45,736 nucleotides of DNA from Flavobacteriaceae bacterium ASP10-09a (GCA_000981625.1 LAQA01000007.1:10533-56268); one strand, 5' to 3'; shown: positions 1 to 8,901, counted from the stretch's first letter. Numbers and translations: made by a program. Notes: generated by a model from the sequence alone, not told the origin.

Positions 1-2707
1 TTCGCGGTATACTCATTTCATCTTGCATACCCCCTAAAATATCACTTAGCAAAACAGCTAATTCATTAGCGCCAGTAACTGTATATCGTTGACTTGAAAC
101 TCCTTTTCTAATTTCATTTTCAGCCAAACGCTCTAAGCTCTTGTCTAAATTATAGGTAATATCTGTTAAAGATTTATTTATTTTTCCTCCAAGCATTGGC
201 TGTCTTAATGACAATGCAAAAAGACTGTCATCCACATGTTGAAAATTTAGTTTTAGGTCATTTTGCTTAATTAATTTTTTTCCAAATAAAGGGCTTCCGT
301 AATCAGTAATCTTAAATTCCTCCATTAAGTCTTCTTGCTCAAAAGAGAAAACCACTAAATTATCTAATATTTGGCGTAGCATTTCTAAATCTTCCTCTAG
401 GGTTTCCATTTGACCAGATTGCATTTGCACCTGCATCTGCTGACCCATTTCCCTCATTTTTTGAGCTGCTTTTTTCTGACTTTTAGAAGCCTCTTTCTGA
501 GCTCCTTTGTCTAAATTTTCACTCGCCTTTTCTTGTTCTTCTTTAACTTCTTCTTCTCCCTTTTTATCATCGGGAATATCCATAGGTTCTTTTAAATCCT
601 TATTGTCTTTTTGAAGTTCTTCTTTCTCCTTTGTATATTCTTCAAACTTTTTACTTAGTTCTTCTTGAGCTTCTTTTGTGTTTTCTTCTTCAGGAGCGTT
701 AGCTAGTTTTTCTTGTTTTTCTGCTAGTTTATTTAATTCTTCTGTTAGTTTTTCAGCCTTTTTACTAACATAATATCGTTTTGTTAGCTCTACTAACTGT
801 TCTAAGTTTTTTTCTTGATTTTTATTTTGCTTAGAAAGCTTTTCTAAGTTTTCAGTTAGTGCTTCTTTTTTAATTTTATCTTGAAGCTTTTCAAGCTCGT
901 CTAAGAGTTTTTCATTTTTCTTTAATTGCTCTTCATTTTCTTGAAAGCGTTCTTTTAATTGTTCCCTAAAAGAGTCTTTTTCTTTATTTTCTGGTTGAAA
1001 ATTCTCCAAACTCTCTTTTAATTTTTTTGAGAATTTTTTCATCATTTCTTCCTGTTGCTTCTGCTTTTTAAGGAATTTTTCAAGCTTCTTTTTATCGTTC
1101 CAGTTGAGTTCGTTTTTTTCTTTTTGATTTTTTGAGATTTCTTCCAGTGTTTTGTCTTGTTGCTCCATATTTTCCAAAGACTTATCCAATCCTTTAATGG
1201 TTTTATTTTGGTTTTGAAGCTGTTCGTTTTCAATTTCGTTCTGAGTTAACTTTCTGAAAGAATAAATTGCAGACTTGCTAGATTTATAATTATGGATGGC
1301 GTCGTTATCAAAAACTTCAAAATAATAATCGTAAGATATTCCATCAGTTAGTAATAAATTACCTGGGAAATCATACACAAACTGATCAAAATTTGTTGCC
1401 TTTAATTTTAAGAGTACGCTTTGTTTGTTATCTTCTTCTAATGAAGGATAATATACTAACTGTAATTGAGTAAGTCCATAATCATCCGACACGTTTCCTA
1501 AAAAATATATTTTTTGACTATCGGTACTGTCTTGTTTGGAAGCTACTTTTATTTCTGGATATTCATCTCTAATTACTCCTAATGTAAACGATAAGTTTTC
1601 ATAATCTTTTAGGTTTTTGTTGGAGGTGGTTATTGTATAATCTAATTTGTTGAAGACCCTCTTTTTAAAATTAAAGTTTTCTTGTTTCTGATGAAATGAA
1701 TGCGATGAATCCTTCGTTTTTAAAACAACATTATCAGTGTTTTTTGTTTGAATATACCAGGTAACTTTTGTTCCTTGAGGAACTATTGCATTTCCAGAAC
1801 TTTCTAAAATTTCATCCTTTTTTCCTGTGTAAGAGGGATAGTCTAATTTCATTTTAAAATTAACTAAAGAGGGTGTTTTTACCACATCCAGCGTATATTC
1901 TTTCGAGCTAATTTTGTTTGCTTTTAAACTAAAATCAATTGGATTTATAGGTTGTAGAAAAGTGTATTCAAAAACTCCGGGAGCAAATTGTTTTAAGTAA
2001 TAGGTTTCATCATTAAAAGAAATACTAGCATTTTTGGGCGCATATGTTCCAACCGTCTTAATTTTTAGCGTATAGCTTTTATTTTCTATGGTAGTTAGTG
2101 AATTATTTAAAACCTGGAATGCAAAAGGTGCTGGTGGCTCGTAAGCAGTATCATAATTTACAACTCTTTTATAGCTGCTTGAAAAAATATCTTTTTCTCC
2201 TAAAGCAATAAACAGTAAAAAGATAATTATAGGAATTGCTGCGTATTTTAGGTATTTGCTATTCGTTTTAAAGCTAATAGCTGTTTTAAAGGGAATCGGT
2301 TGTAAATCGGAAGATTTTTGATCAATACTTGCTAGTAAAAGTTCGGATTCTCGTTGGTTTTGATTCAACTGAATAACATTTAAAAGCTTATCGCTAACTT
2401 CAGGAAAGTGATTTCCAATTAATTTAGAGGCCTCTTCGTTAGTTATTCCTTGTTGAAGATTAAAAAGTTTTAATAAAGGCATTGTTATAAATCGAACAAA
2501 CAAAGCGGTTTCTACCAATACAAATGTCCAAAACAAAATGGTTCTTCCCAAAGGGTTTAGCCATAAAAAATATTCAATAAGCAAAGTAATAATGAGGTAT
2601 AAGAGGCCTATTGCGAAAAAAAGAATGGCTCCTTTTATTAATTCGCTGGTATAGTATTTTTTAATAAATTGTTCCAGCTTTTTCTGGATCATTGAAAAAC
2701 TACTCAT
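1..2707 (-). CDS. DUF4175-like membrane protein with long charged coiled coil (3' end cut off)
   Basis: The frame stays open from an ATG at 2707 to the window edge, about 902 residues, so the C-terminus is missing. Two hydrophobic segments lie at about residues 24-44 and 50-70 and a third at about 158-173. A beta-rich, presumably periplasmic stretch follows to about residue 480. Residues about 480-760 are extremely rich in Lys, Glu, Gln and Leu (runs such as KKLEKFLKKQKQQEEMMKK) and should form a long coiled coil. The last visible part is again a mixed sequence. Layout and N-terminus resemble the DUF4175 family of Bacteroidota, whose function is unknown to me. It is divergent from gltX with a 151-bp gap. 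A small reading frame inside the coiled-coil region on the same strand is only a shadow of this gene. Family call fairly sure; role not inferred. Confidence 0.75.
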   Translation of the reverse strand, partial: MSSFSMIQKKLEQFIKKYYTSELIKGAILFFAIGLLYLIITLLIEYFLWLNPLGRTILFWTFVLVETALFVRFITMPLLKLFNLQQGITNEEASKLIGNHFPEVSDKLLNVIQLNQNQRESELLLASIDQKSSDLQPIPFKTAISFKTNSKYLKYAAIPIIIFLLFIALGEKDIFSSSYKRVVNYDTAYEPPAPFAFQVLNNSLTTIENKSYTLKIKTVGTYAPKNASISFNDETYYLKQFAPGVFEYTFLQPINPIDFSLKANKISSKEYTLDVVKTPSLVNFKMKLDYPSYTGKKDEILESSGNAIVPQGTKVTWYIQTKNTDNVVLKTKDSSHSFHQKQENFNFKKRVFNKLDYTITTSNKNLKDYENLSFTLGVIRDEYPEIKVASKQDSTDSQKIYFLGNVSDDYGLTQLQLVYYPSLEEDNKQSVLLKLKATNFDQFVYDFPGNLLLTDGISYDYYFEVFDNDAIHNYKSSKSAIYSFRKLTQNEIENEQLQNQNKTIKGLDKSLENMEQQDKTLEEISKNQKEKNELNWNDKKKLEKFLKKQKQQEEMMKKFSKKLKESLENFQPENKEKDSFREQLKERFQENEEQLKKNEKLLDELEKLQDKIKKEALTENLEKLSKQNKNQEKNLEQLVELTKRYYVSKKAEKLTEELNKLAEKQEKLANAPEEENTKEAQEELSKKFEEYTKEKEELQKDNKDLKEPMDIPDDKKGEEEVKEEQEKASENLDKGAQKEASKSQKKAAQKMREMGQQMQVQMQSGQMETLEEDLEMLRQILDNLVVFSFEQEDLMEEFKITDYGSPLFGKKLIKQNDLKLNFQHVDDSLFALSLRQPMLGGKINKSLTDITYNLDKSLERLAENEIRKGVSSQRYTVTGANELAVLLSDILGGMQDEMSIPR

Positions 2708-2825
2708 TGCTTAATCGCTATAGATATATAACATCGAAAATACTATATTAATTTTAATCTGTCTGTTAATATTTTGTTGCAAAAATTAAACCAAATTATA
2801 CTTTTAAAAAGCTCTGCAGGTATTG

Positions 2826-2833
2826 TACCTTTG
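2826..2833 (+). promoter_or_regulatory. Bacteroidota-type -7 element for gltX
   Basis: TACCTTTG matches the TAnnTTTG consensus of the Bacteroidota primary sigma factor. It lies 25 bp before the gltX ATG, which would give a short leader of about 20 nt. The -33 box is weak (CTTTT near 2801). Confidence 0.5.
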
Positions 2834-2858
2834 ATCCATCATTTTTAAGAAATATTTC

Positions 2859-4385
2859 ATGCCTAAAAAAGTTAGAGTTCGTTTTGCGCCTAGTCCTACC
2901 GGACCTTTACATATTGGAGGTGTAAGAACCGCCTTGTTTAATTATTTATTTGCTAAAAAACACGGAGGAGATTTTGTTTTACGTATAGAGGACACCGACC
3001 AAAACAGGTATGTGGAAGGGGCAGAAAACTATATAGTAGAGGCGCTAAATTGGCTAAACATACCATTTGATGAAGGTGTTGGGAAAGAAGGAAAATATGG
3101 TCCTTATCGTCAAAGTGAACGAAAGGGCATGTACAGTCAATACGCTGAACAGCTTATTGCTTCTGGAAATGCTTATTATGCTTTTGATACTTCTAAGGAA
3201 TTAAATTTTCACAGAAAAGATCATGAAGAAAAAGGGAAAACTTTTATCTATAATTGGCATAATAGAGGAAAACTAAACAACTCTATTTCATTATCTCAGG
3301 AAGAAGTGGCTACTAAAATTAAAAATGGAGACGATTATGTGATTCGTTTTAAAATGTATCATTCTGAAGAAGGATCAGATAGCATTATTTCAACACAAGA
3401 TATTATAAGAGGCTCAATATCGTTTAAAAAAGAGCTTTTAGACGACAAAGTATTGTTTAAGAGTGATGGTATGCCAACATATCATTTGGCAAATATTGTA
3501 GACGATCACTTTATGGAAATCACTCACGTAATTCGTGGTGAGGAATGGCTTCCTTCGGTTCCATTACATATCGCTTTATACCAAGCTTTAGGTTGGGAAA
3601 TACCTGAATTTGCTCATTTACCTTTAATTATGAAACCCGTTGGCAAAGGAAAATTAAGTAAGCGTGATGGTGATAAAATGGGGTTCCCTGTATTTCCAAT
3701 TCAATGGAAAACCAAAGAGGGTGAAGTGTTTTCTGGTTATAGAGAAGATGGTTATTTTTCTGAGGCACTAATAAATATGCTAGCCTTATTAGGTTGGAAT
3801 CCTGGTACGGAACAAGAAATATTCAGTTTAAATGAATTGGTAAAAGCTTTTGATTTAAGTAGGGTTAACAAAGCAGGAGCTAAATTTGATCCAGAAAAAA
3901 CAAAATGGTTTCAACATCATTATCTGCAAGCAAAAGATAATAAAACTTTAACAAGTTTATTTTCAAAACTATTAGAAGACAAAGGTATTGTTACCAATAA
4001 GAAGCTTTCAATTATAGTAGCGTCTATAAAAGAACGCGCAACTTTTGTGAGTGATCTTTGGGAGCAAGGAAGTTTCTTTTTTGAAGCTCCGACCGCTTAT
4101 GACGAAAAAGCTTCAAAAAAAGCATTTAAAGAAGGAACTTCTGAAATAATGACCGAGGTGTTGGGTCTTTTAAATGAATGTGAAGAATTTACTTCAGATG
4201 AAATTTCAAATAAAGTAAAGGGATGGCTTACTGTTCAAGAAATTGGATTTGGGAAGGTGATGATGCCTTTAAGACTTTCGCTTGTAGGAGAAATGAAAGG
4301 GCCAGATGTGTTTAATATTGCGGCTATTCTTGGTAAAGAAGAAACAATTAGTAGAATAAAAAAAACAATATCTTTTTTATCTTAA
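2859..4385 (+). CDS. gltX: Glutamate--tRNA ligase
   Basis: Charges tRNA-Glu with glutamate in the cytoplasm (class I aminoacyl-tRNA synthetase). The 508-residue length is normal for the family. The N-terminal Rossmann core carries the HIGH-type signature in APSPTGPLHIGG (residues about 11-22) and the KMSKS-type loop appears as KLSKRD near residue 264. The rest is the helical anticodon-binding part. The ATG at 2859 starts the typical MPKKVRVRFAPSPTG N-terminus, so the start is secure. The window also holds glnS, so glutaminyl-tRNA is made directly; a GatCAB route is neither needed for this nor seen here. It stands alone on the plus strand, divergent from the DUF4175-like gene, with 141 bp to the next plus-strand gene. 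Confidence 0.97.
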   Translation: MPKKVRVRFAPSPTGPLHIGGVRTALFNYLFAKKHGGDFVLRIEDTDQNRYVEGAENYIVEALNWLNIPFDEGVGKEGKYGPYRQSERKGMYSQYAEQLIASGNAYYAFDTSKELNFHRKDHEEKGKTFIYNWHNRGKLNNSISLSQEEVATKIKNGDDYVIRFKMYHSEEGSDSIISTQDIIRGSISFKKELLDDKVLFKSDGMPTYHLANIVDDHFMEITHVIRGEEWLPSVPLHIALYQALGWEIPEFAHLPLIMKPVGKGKLSKRDGDKMGFPVFPIQWKTKEGEVFSGYREDGYFSEALINMLALLGWNPGTEQEIFSLNELVKAFDLSRVNKAGAKFDPEKTKWFQHHYLQAKDNKTLTSLFSKLLEDKGIVTNKKLSIIVASIKERATFVSDLWEQGSFFFEAPTAYDEKASKKAFKEGTSEIMTEVLGLLNECEEFTSDEISNKVKGWLTVQEIGFGKVMMPLRLSLVGEMKGPDVFNIAAILGKEETISRIKKTISFLS

Positions 4386-4526
4386 AAGGAAAACATTCTA
4401 GCTAAGACAATTAAAGAGCTATTTTCTTTAAACTTATCGCAGTTTAAATTAAGGAAGTTTTAAAAGCGATAAAAACAAGCTTTTTTTGTATCTTCAACGT
4501 TGATTTTTAATCTAAAAATATTTATT

Positions 4527-5504
4527 ATGAGTTATATTGGATTGCCTATAATTATTATTGGACTATTTGTTTTATTGCTTGCTTCTTTTTTTATAGTAAA
4601 GCAACAAACCATTGCTATTGTTGAACGATTTGGAAAGTTTTCTAGAGATTTTGGTGCGGGAATTAATATGAAGATTCCTTTTGTTGATAAAATTGCTGGG
4701 CGAGTAAATTTACGTATACAACAGCTAGATGTTATTGTTGAAACAAAAACAAAAGATGATGTTTTTGTTCATTTAAAAATTTCAGTTCAGTTTCAAATAA
4801 AAAGAGAAGACGTGTATAATGCCTTCTATAAATTACAAAACCCTCACGAACAAATTACAGCTTTTATATTTGATGTTGTTCGTGCCGAAGTACCAAAAAT
4901 GATATTGGACAATGTATTTGTTAAAAAAGAAGAAATAGCAGTTGCAATTCAAAGAGAATTAAAAGAAGCAATGTTAAATTATGGCTATGACATTGTAAAA
5001 GCTTTGGTAACGGATATTGATCCTGACCAATTGGTAAAAATTGCAATGAACCGTATTAATGCTGCTGAAAGAGAAAAAGTTGCTGCGCAACACGAAGGAG
5101 ACGCACAACGAATATTAATTATTGAAAGAGCGAAAGCTGAAGCAGAAAGTAAGCGATTACAAGGATTGGGTATCGCTGATCAACGTAGGGAAATTGCAAG
5201 AGGCCTTGAAGACAGTGTTGATGTATTAAATAATGTAGGTATTAATTCTCAAGAAGCATCTGCATTGATTGTGGTTACTCAACATTATGACACCTTGCAA
5301 TCTGTTGGAGACTCCACTAATTCCAATTTAATATTATTGCCTAATTCGCCTCAAGCAGGAAGCGATATGTTAAATAATATGATAGCATCTTTTGTTGCCA
5401 GTAATCAAATTGGGGAACAAATGAAAAAAGAAAATGAAGCTAAAGGGATTGTGAATAAAAAGAAAAAGCTGCCTAAGCCACCTCAATCAGATTTTGATTA
5501 TTAG
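4527..5504 (+). CDS. SPFH/Band 7 (stomatin-like) membrane protein
   Basis: A 325-residue protein of the stomatin/prohibitin/HflK (SPFH) superfamily. It has one N-terminal membrane anchor (about residues 3-24, rich in Ile/Leu/Phe), the Band 7 domain (about 25-190, with the conserved IVERFGKFSRDFGAGIN stretch) and a charged Ala/Glu-rich helical region (about 190-235, INAAEREKVAAQHEGDAQR) that drives oligomerisation in relatives. The tail is polar and Lys-rich. Such proteins form scaffolds in membrane microdomains and often act with NfeD or FtsH; neither partner is next door. The frame can be extended upstream to a TTG at 4500, but the ATG at 4527 gives the standard N-terminus MSYIGLPIIIIGLF and is preferred. 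The exact cellular job cannot be read from the sequence. Confidence 0.9.
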   Translation: MSYIGLPIIIIGLFVLLLASFFIVKQQTIAIVERFGKFSRDFGAGINMKIPFVDKIAGRVNLRIQQLDVIVETKTKDDVFVHLKISVQFQIKREDVYNAFYKLQNPHEQITAFIFDVVRAEVPKMILDNVFVKKEEIAVAIQRELKEAMLNYGYDIVKALVTDIDPDQLVKIAMNRINAAEREKVAAQHEGDAQRILIIERAKAEAESKRLQGLGIADQRREIARGLEDSVDVLNNVGINSQEASALIVVTQHYDTLQSVGDSTNSNLILLPNSPQAGSDMLNNMIASFVASNQIGEQMKKENEAKGIVNKKKKLPKPPQSDFDY

Positions 5505-5511
5505 ATAAATT

Positions 5512-5547
5512 AAAAAATAACCTTCTAAAACTAGAAGGTTATTTTTT
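5512..5547. terminator. Shared bidirectional terminator between the SPFH gene and glnS
   Basis: A perfect 16-bp inverted repeat (arms 5512-5527 and 5532-5547, loop AAAC) starts with an A-run and ends in a T-run, so it can stop transcription from both sides. The glnS stop codon (5531-5533) lies inside the hairpin, at the loop and the first bases of the right arm. Confidence 0.9.
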
Positions 5548-7558
5548 TTGCTTCCAACACTAATAACTCGTCTTTATCCTCCAGTGCTTTTGTTACAAAC
5601 TCTTTAATTTCTGGGGTGATTTCTGGGGTGGTTTTTAATAATACACCTAAGCTTATCATCGTTACAATTCGAGTACCTGCTTTTTTAAGAGCAGTTCCAA
5701 AGAAAGGCGTTAATTCATCATAAGAAATGTTTGTAGCTAATTCTTGTATTCTTGTTTTGGCTAATTCTTGTTTTTCAATAGGTAGTTTTGTGTATTTTTT
5801 ACCAAAACGCATGATTTCATTGATGGGTGAAATCTGTGGTATTTGAGCTTGTTCCACTTGTATTTGAGCTGGTTTTTTCTTTGCCCAAGAATCTCGCAAT
5901 CCTACTGTTTTATTAAAAACAATGTTTTCTGAAGTAGTATCATCATCCACATTAAAATACCCCAATCGTTGAAATTGAAAACTATCTCCTTTTTTTGCAG
6001 AAGCCAAACCAGGCTCTACAAAAGCTTCTGTAACCTCAAGAGAATTTGGATTTATGAAATCCATAAAAGTTTTGTCCTTATGGCTGTCTGGGGCTTCGTC
6101 TGTAAACAAACGATCGTAGGATCTTATCTCTGTTTTTAATGCATGAGCAATTGAAACCCAATGAAGCGTCCCTTTTACTTTTCTAATACTTGCTTCCGTT
6201 CCTGTACCGCTTAAACTATCAGCGTCGTAAGTACATAATAGTTCAGTAATGTTTCCTTGACTGTCTTTTAAAACGGAATCTGCTTTAATGATATATGCAT
6301 TTTTTAAACGCACTTCTTTTCCAGGGCTTAGTCGAAAAAAGTTATCACTCGCAGCTTCTTTAAAATCTTCTCTTTCAATGTACAGTTCTTTAGAAAAAGG
6401 AACTTCTCTAAATCCAGCATTTTTATCTTCAGGATTGGTTTCCGCTTTTAACAATTCTTCTTTATCTTCAGGATAATTGGTAATTATTAATTTTACGGGG
6501 TTTAAAACTGCCATTACGCGTGGAGCAGTCTTATTTAAATCTTCTCGAATACAAAATTCTAATAAAGATACATCAATCACGTTTTCGCGTTTTGCCACTC
6601 CTACAGCTTCAATAAACTTTTTTATTGCATTGGACGTATATCCCCTTCTTCTTAATCCAGAAATAGTTGGCATTCTTGGATCGTCCCACCCTTTTACTAC
6701 ATTTTCTTCTACCAATTGAAGCAACTTTCGTTTACTCATAATGGTATAGCTCAAATTTAAGCGCGCAAATTCTAGTTGTTTTGGAGCTAAAGGAAGTTCT
6801 CTTGAGTTCTCGCTATAAACCTCGTCTCTAAACCAATCGTAAAGCTTTCTATGAGGTTTAAATTCTAAAGAGCATAAAGAGTGTGAAATTTGCTCAATAT
6901 AGTCGCTTTCGCCATGTGTCCAATCGTACATTGGGAAAATACACCAATCATTTCCTGTTCTGTGATGTGTTTTCTTTAAAACACGATACATAATAGGGTC
7001 CCGCATCAACATATTGGGATCTTCCATGTCAATTTTTGCTCTTAATACATGGTTTCCTTCGCTAAACGCTCCTTCTTTCATTTTTGCAAAAAGATCTAAA
7101 TTTTCTTCAATAGGTCTATTTCTATATGGGCTATTGGTCCCAACTTGAGTTGGGGTTCCTTTTTGAGTTCTCATTTCTTCACTCGATTGTGAGTCTATAT
7201 ACGCTTTTCCATTTTTAATAAAGCGAATCGCCCAATCATACAGTTTTTGGAAATAATCTGAAGAATATAATTCCTGATCCCATTGATAACCCATCCAAGC
7301 AATGTCCTTCTTAATAGCGTCTACGTATTTTTGTTCTTCTTTTGCTGGGTTGGTATCATCAAACCTTAAGTTAACCGGTGCATCGTATTTTTCCCCCAAT
7401 CCAAAACTAATACCAATTGCTTTGGTGTGTCCAATATGTAAGTATCCATTTGGTTCTGGCGGAAAACGAAAACGCAAGTTTTCTTTTGGCATTCCGTTGG
7501 TTAAATCTTCTTCAATAATGTGCTCAATAAAATTGAGAGGGATTTTTTTTTCTAACAT
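5531..7558 (-). CDS. glnS: Glutamine--tRNA ligase with extra C-terminal helical region
   Basis: Charges tRNA-Gln with glutamine (class I synthetase, GlnRS). Signatures are PPEPNGYLHIGHTKAI (HIGH at residues about 41-44), MSKRKL as the KMSKS loop near residue 275, and the two beta-barrel anticodon-binding domains downstream. At 675 residues it is longer than the E. coli enzyme (about 554). The last about 110 residues (from about INEIMRFGKKYTKLP) form an additional predicted all-helical module ending in ALEDKDELLVLEAKKITF. An in-frame TTG at 7567 would add three residues; the ATG at 7558 is the natural start. It is divergent from folB. A TATTTTTG element on the minus strand (7619-7626) may be its promoter, directly abutting the folB promoter. 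Confidence 0.96.
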   Translation of the reverse strand: MLEKKIPLNFIEHIIEEDLTNGMPKENLRFRFPPEPNGYLHIGHTKAIGISFGLGEKYDAPVNLRFDDTNPAKEEQKYVDAIKKDIAWMGYQWDQELYSSDYFQKLYDWAIRFIKNGKAYIDSQSSEEMRTQKGTPTQVGTNSPYRNRPIEENLDLFAKMKEGAFSEGNHVLRAKIDMEDPNMLMRDPIMYRVLKKTHHRTGNDWCIFPMYDWTHGESDYIEQISHSLCSLEFKPHRKLYDWFRDEVYSENSRELPLAPKQLEFARLNLSYTIMSKRKLLQLVEENVVKGWDDPRMPTISGLRRRGYTSNAIKKFIEAVGVAKRENVIDVSLLEFCIREDLNKTAPRVMAVLNPVKLIITNYPEDKEELLKAETNPEDKNAGFREVPFSKELYIEREDFKEAASDNFFRLSPGKEVRLKNAYIIKADSVLKDSQGNITELLCTYDADSLSGTGTEASIRKVKGTLHWVSIAHALKTEIRSYDRLFTDEAPDSHKDKTFMDFINPNSLEVTEAFVEPGLASAKKGDSFQFQRLGYFNVDDDTTSENIVFNKTVGLRDSWAKKKPAQIQVEQAQIPQISPINEIMRFGKKYTKLPIEKQELAKTRIQELATNISYDELTPFFGTALKKAGTRIVTMISLGVLLKTTPEITPEIKEFVTKALEDKDELLVLEAKKITF

Positions 7559-7610
7559 CTTAATCAACTAATTTAATATTTACAAATGCCCACCACAAGT
7601 TAAGGATTTG

Positions 7611-7626
7611 TAACTTTGCAAAAATA
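7611..7626. promoter_or_regulatory. Abutting divergent promoters of folB and glnS
   Basis: Plus strand 7611-7618 reads TAACTTTG and minus strand 7626-7619 reads TATTTTTG; both match TAnnTTTG and touch without overlap. The first would serve folB (ATG at 7633), the second glnS with a leader of about 50 nt. No clear -33 boxes. Confidence 0.4.
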
Positions 7627-7632
7627 GTTGAA

Positions 7633-7989
7633 ATGAGCACGATACAATTAAAAAATATAAAAATTTATGCCTTTCACGGCTGTTTACTAGAAGAGGGACA
7701 GATTGGATCAGATTATTTAGTGAACCTTTCGGTAAGAGCAAACCTTGATAAGGCATCTAAAAGTGATGAATTAACGGATACTGTTGATTATGTGTTGCTT
7801 CAGAAAATAGTGGCGGAACAAATGGCTGTACGATCTAAATTATTAGAACACGTAGGAAGGCGAATCGTAGACAAGGTATTACTTGAGATTTCACAAGTAA
7901 ATCATATAAAAATAACGGTTGCAAAAGTGAACCCACCAATAGATGGAGACGTGGCACTCGTTAGCGTAACATTAACCAAAAAAAGATAA
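7633..7989 (+). CDS. folB: Dihydroneopterin aldolase
   Basis: Converts 7,8-dihydroneopterin to 6-hydroxymethyl-7,8-dihydropterin and glycolaldehyde in folate synthesis; a cytoplasmic small enzyme that works as an octamer in known members. At 118 residues it has family length. Visible marks are the N-terminal IKIYAFHGCLLEEGQIG (the conserved FHG and a Glu that helps bind the pterin), TDTVDYVLLQKIV in the middle (VDY is typical), and a C-terminal KVNPPIDGDVALVSVTL with a conserved Lys-x-x-Pro-Pro. No other folate genes are in the window. It is followed by 81 bp and tRNA-Cys. Confidence 0.93.
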   Translation: MSTIQLKNIKIYAFHGCLLEEGQIGSDYLVNLSVRANLDKASKSDELTDTVDYVLLQKIVAEQMAVRSKLLEHVGRRIVDKVLLEISQVNHIKITVAKVNPPIDGDVALVSVTLTKKR

Positions 7990-8023
7990 GTTATTTTTTA
8001 AGTGAAAAAATTGAACTTTATAT

Positions 8024-8031
8024 TATATTTG
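8024..8031 (+). promoter_or_regulatory. -7 element for tRNA-Cys
   Basis: TATATTTG matches TAnnTTTG and lies 40 bp before the mature tRNA 5' end. No good -33 box is seen. Confidence 0.45.
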
Positions 8032-8070
8032 TTGTCTCAATAAGACTTTTATTATTGATTAGGAATTTAG

Positions 8071-8144
8071 GGCGTCGTGGCCGAGTGGCTAGGCCGGGCT
8101 CTGCAAAAGCTCTTACAGCGGTTCGAATCCGCTCGACGCCTCCA
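8071..8144 (+). tRNA. tRNA-Cys (GCA), CCA encoded
   Basis: The sequence folds as a full cloverleaf. The acceptor stem is GGCGTCG/CGACGCC, the D-stem GCC/GGC, the anticodon stem GGGCT/AGCTC with loop CTGCAAA giving anticodon GCA, and the T-arm GCGG-TTCGAAT-CCGC. The discriminator base is T (U73), the identity base of tRNA-Cys. The 3' CCA is present in the DNA (8142-8144). Short reading frames across it on the plus strand are not genes. Confidence 0.97.
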
Positions 8145-8175
8145 AAAAGCTTCAGTATCTTACTGGAGCTTTTTT
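8144..8175 (+). terminator. Terminator after tRNA-Cys
   Basis: A 14-bp stem (8144-8157 with 8161-8174, loop TCT, one G-U pair) is followed by a T-run. It begins at the A of the CCA end and reaches into the stop codon of the convergent LysE-type gene (8174-8176), so it can serve both directions. Confidence 0.85.
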
Positions 8176-8851
8176 ATTTTTCAAAAGTTTCTGGAATATT
8201 CTCTATTCCTTCTTGGATATTGTCTGGAAAAATACCCTGAATTAATAACAACACTCCAAAACCAATTATTAATATACTTACCCATTTTTTTGTCTTGATA
8301 ATAAAACGAGGCGTAAGATTACTTTTTAATTTTTTAGCGAGAAATATTTTTAATAAATCGGTTAAAAATAAAGTAATCATGGTGATAGATAAAAACAATA
8401 AAACTCCATTTTTATGAGTAGTTACTGCTTGTGCGATAATAATAGTTGCTATCCAAGCTGCTAAAACTCCAAAATTAACGAAGTTTAACAAAAAACCTTT
8501 TAAGAAAAGCCCGCCATGGTTTTTTTTGGTTTCAACAGAATAATGTTCTCTTACTATTTTAATAAATGATTTTGAGGTTCGTATATAAGAAATAACGCCA
8601 AACGCAATTAAAACACCTCCTCCAAAAACAAGTAAAGCGGGGTCGTCTTTTACTTTATCAAGAATTTGACTGGTGCTATAAAAAGCAATTATGATAAAAA
8701 TTACATCTGAAAACAAAGCACCTAAATCAAAAAAAACAGCAGCTTTAAAGCCTTTAGTTATACTTATTTCAATTAAAGTAAAAAACACGGGGCCTATAGC
8801 AAAAGCTAATAAAAAACCATAAAAAGCAGCGTATACTAAACCATCAAACAT
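8174..8851 (-). CDS. LysE-family transporter
   Basis: A 225-residue membrane protein with about six hydrophobic segments. The N-terminal region AFAIGPVFFTLIEISITKG is the LysE/RhtB signature (Gly-Pro after the first helix, then a conserved helix), followed by DLGALFSD, also typical. Family members export amino acids or other small metabolites by antiport with protons; the substrate cannot be told here. It is convergent with tRNA-Cys and downstream of rnr on the same strand (50-bp gap), possibly co-transcribed with it. A second, more distant LysE-like protein lies at 44289-44903. Confidence 0.85.
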   Translation of the reverse strand: MFDGLVYAAFYGFLLAFAIGPVFFTLIEISITKGFKAAVFFDLGALFSDVIFIIIAFYSTSQILDKVKDDPALLVFGGGVLIAFGVISYIRTSKSFIKIVREHYSVETKKNHGGLFLKGFLLNFVNFGVLAAWIATIIIAQAVTTHKNGVLLFLSITMITLFLTDLLKIFLAKKLKSNLTPRFIIKTKKWVSILIIGFGVLLLIQGIFPDNIQEGIENIPETFEK

Positions 8852-8901
8852 AATACTACAAAAGTACTAAATACATTTGAAAAAAGTTTTGAGAAGAAAT
8901 T

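Noticed and set aside
1042..1233. 63-codon minus-strand frame
   Set aside because: It lies in another frame inside the coiled-coil region of the DUF4175-like gene; its Lys/Ser-rich sequence is a by-product of that composition.
8055..8298. Two short plus-strand reading frames over the tRNA-Cys gene
   Set aside because: They cross the tRNA and its terminator and run antisense into the LysE-type gene; no signal of a protein.
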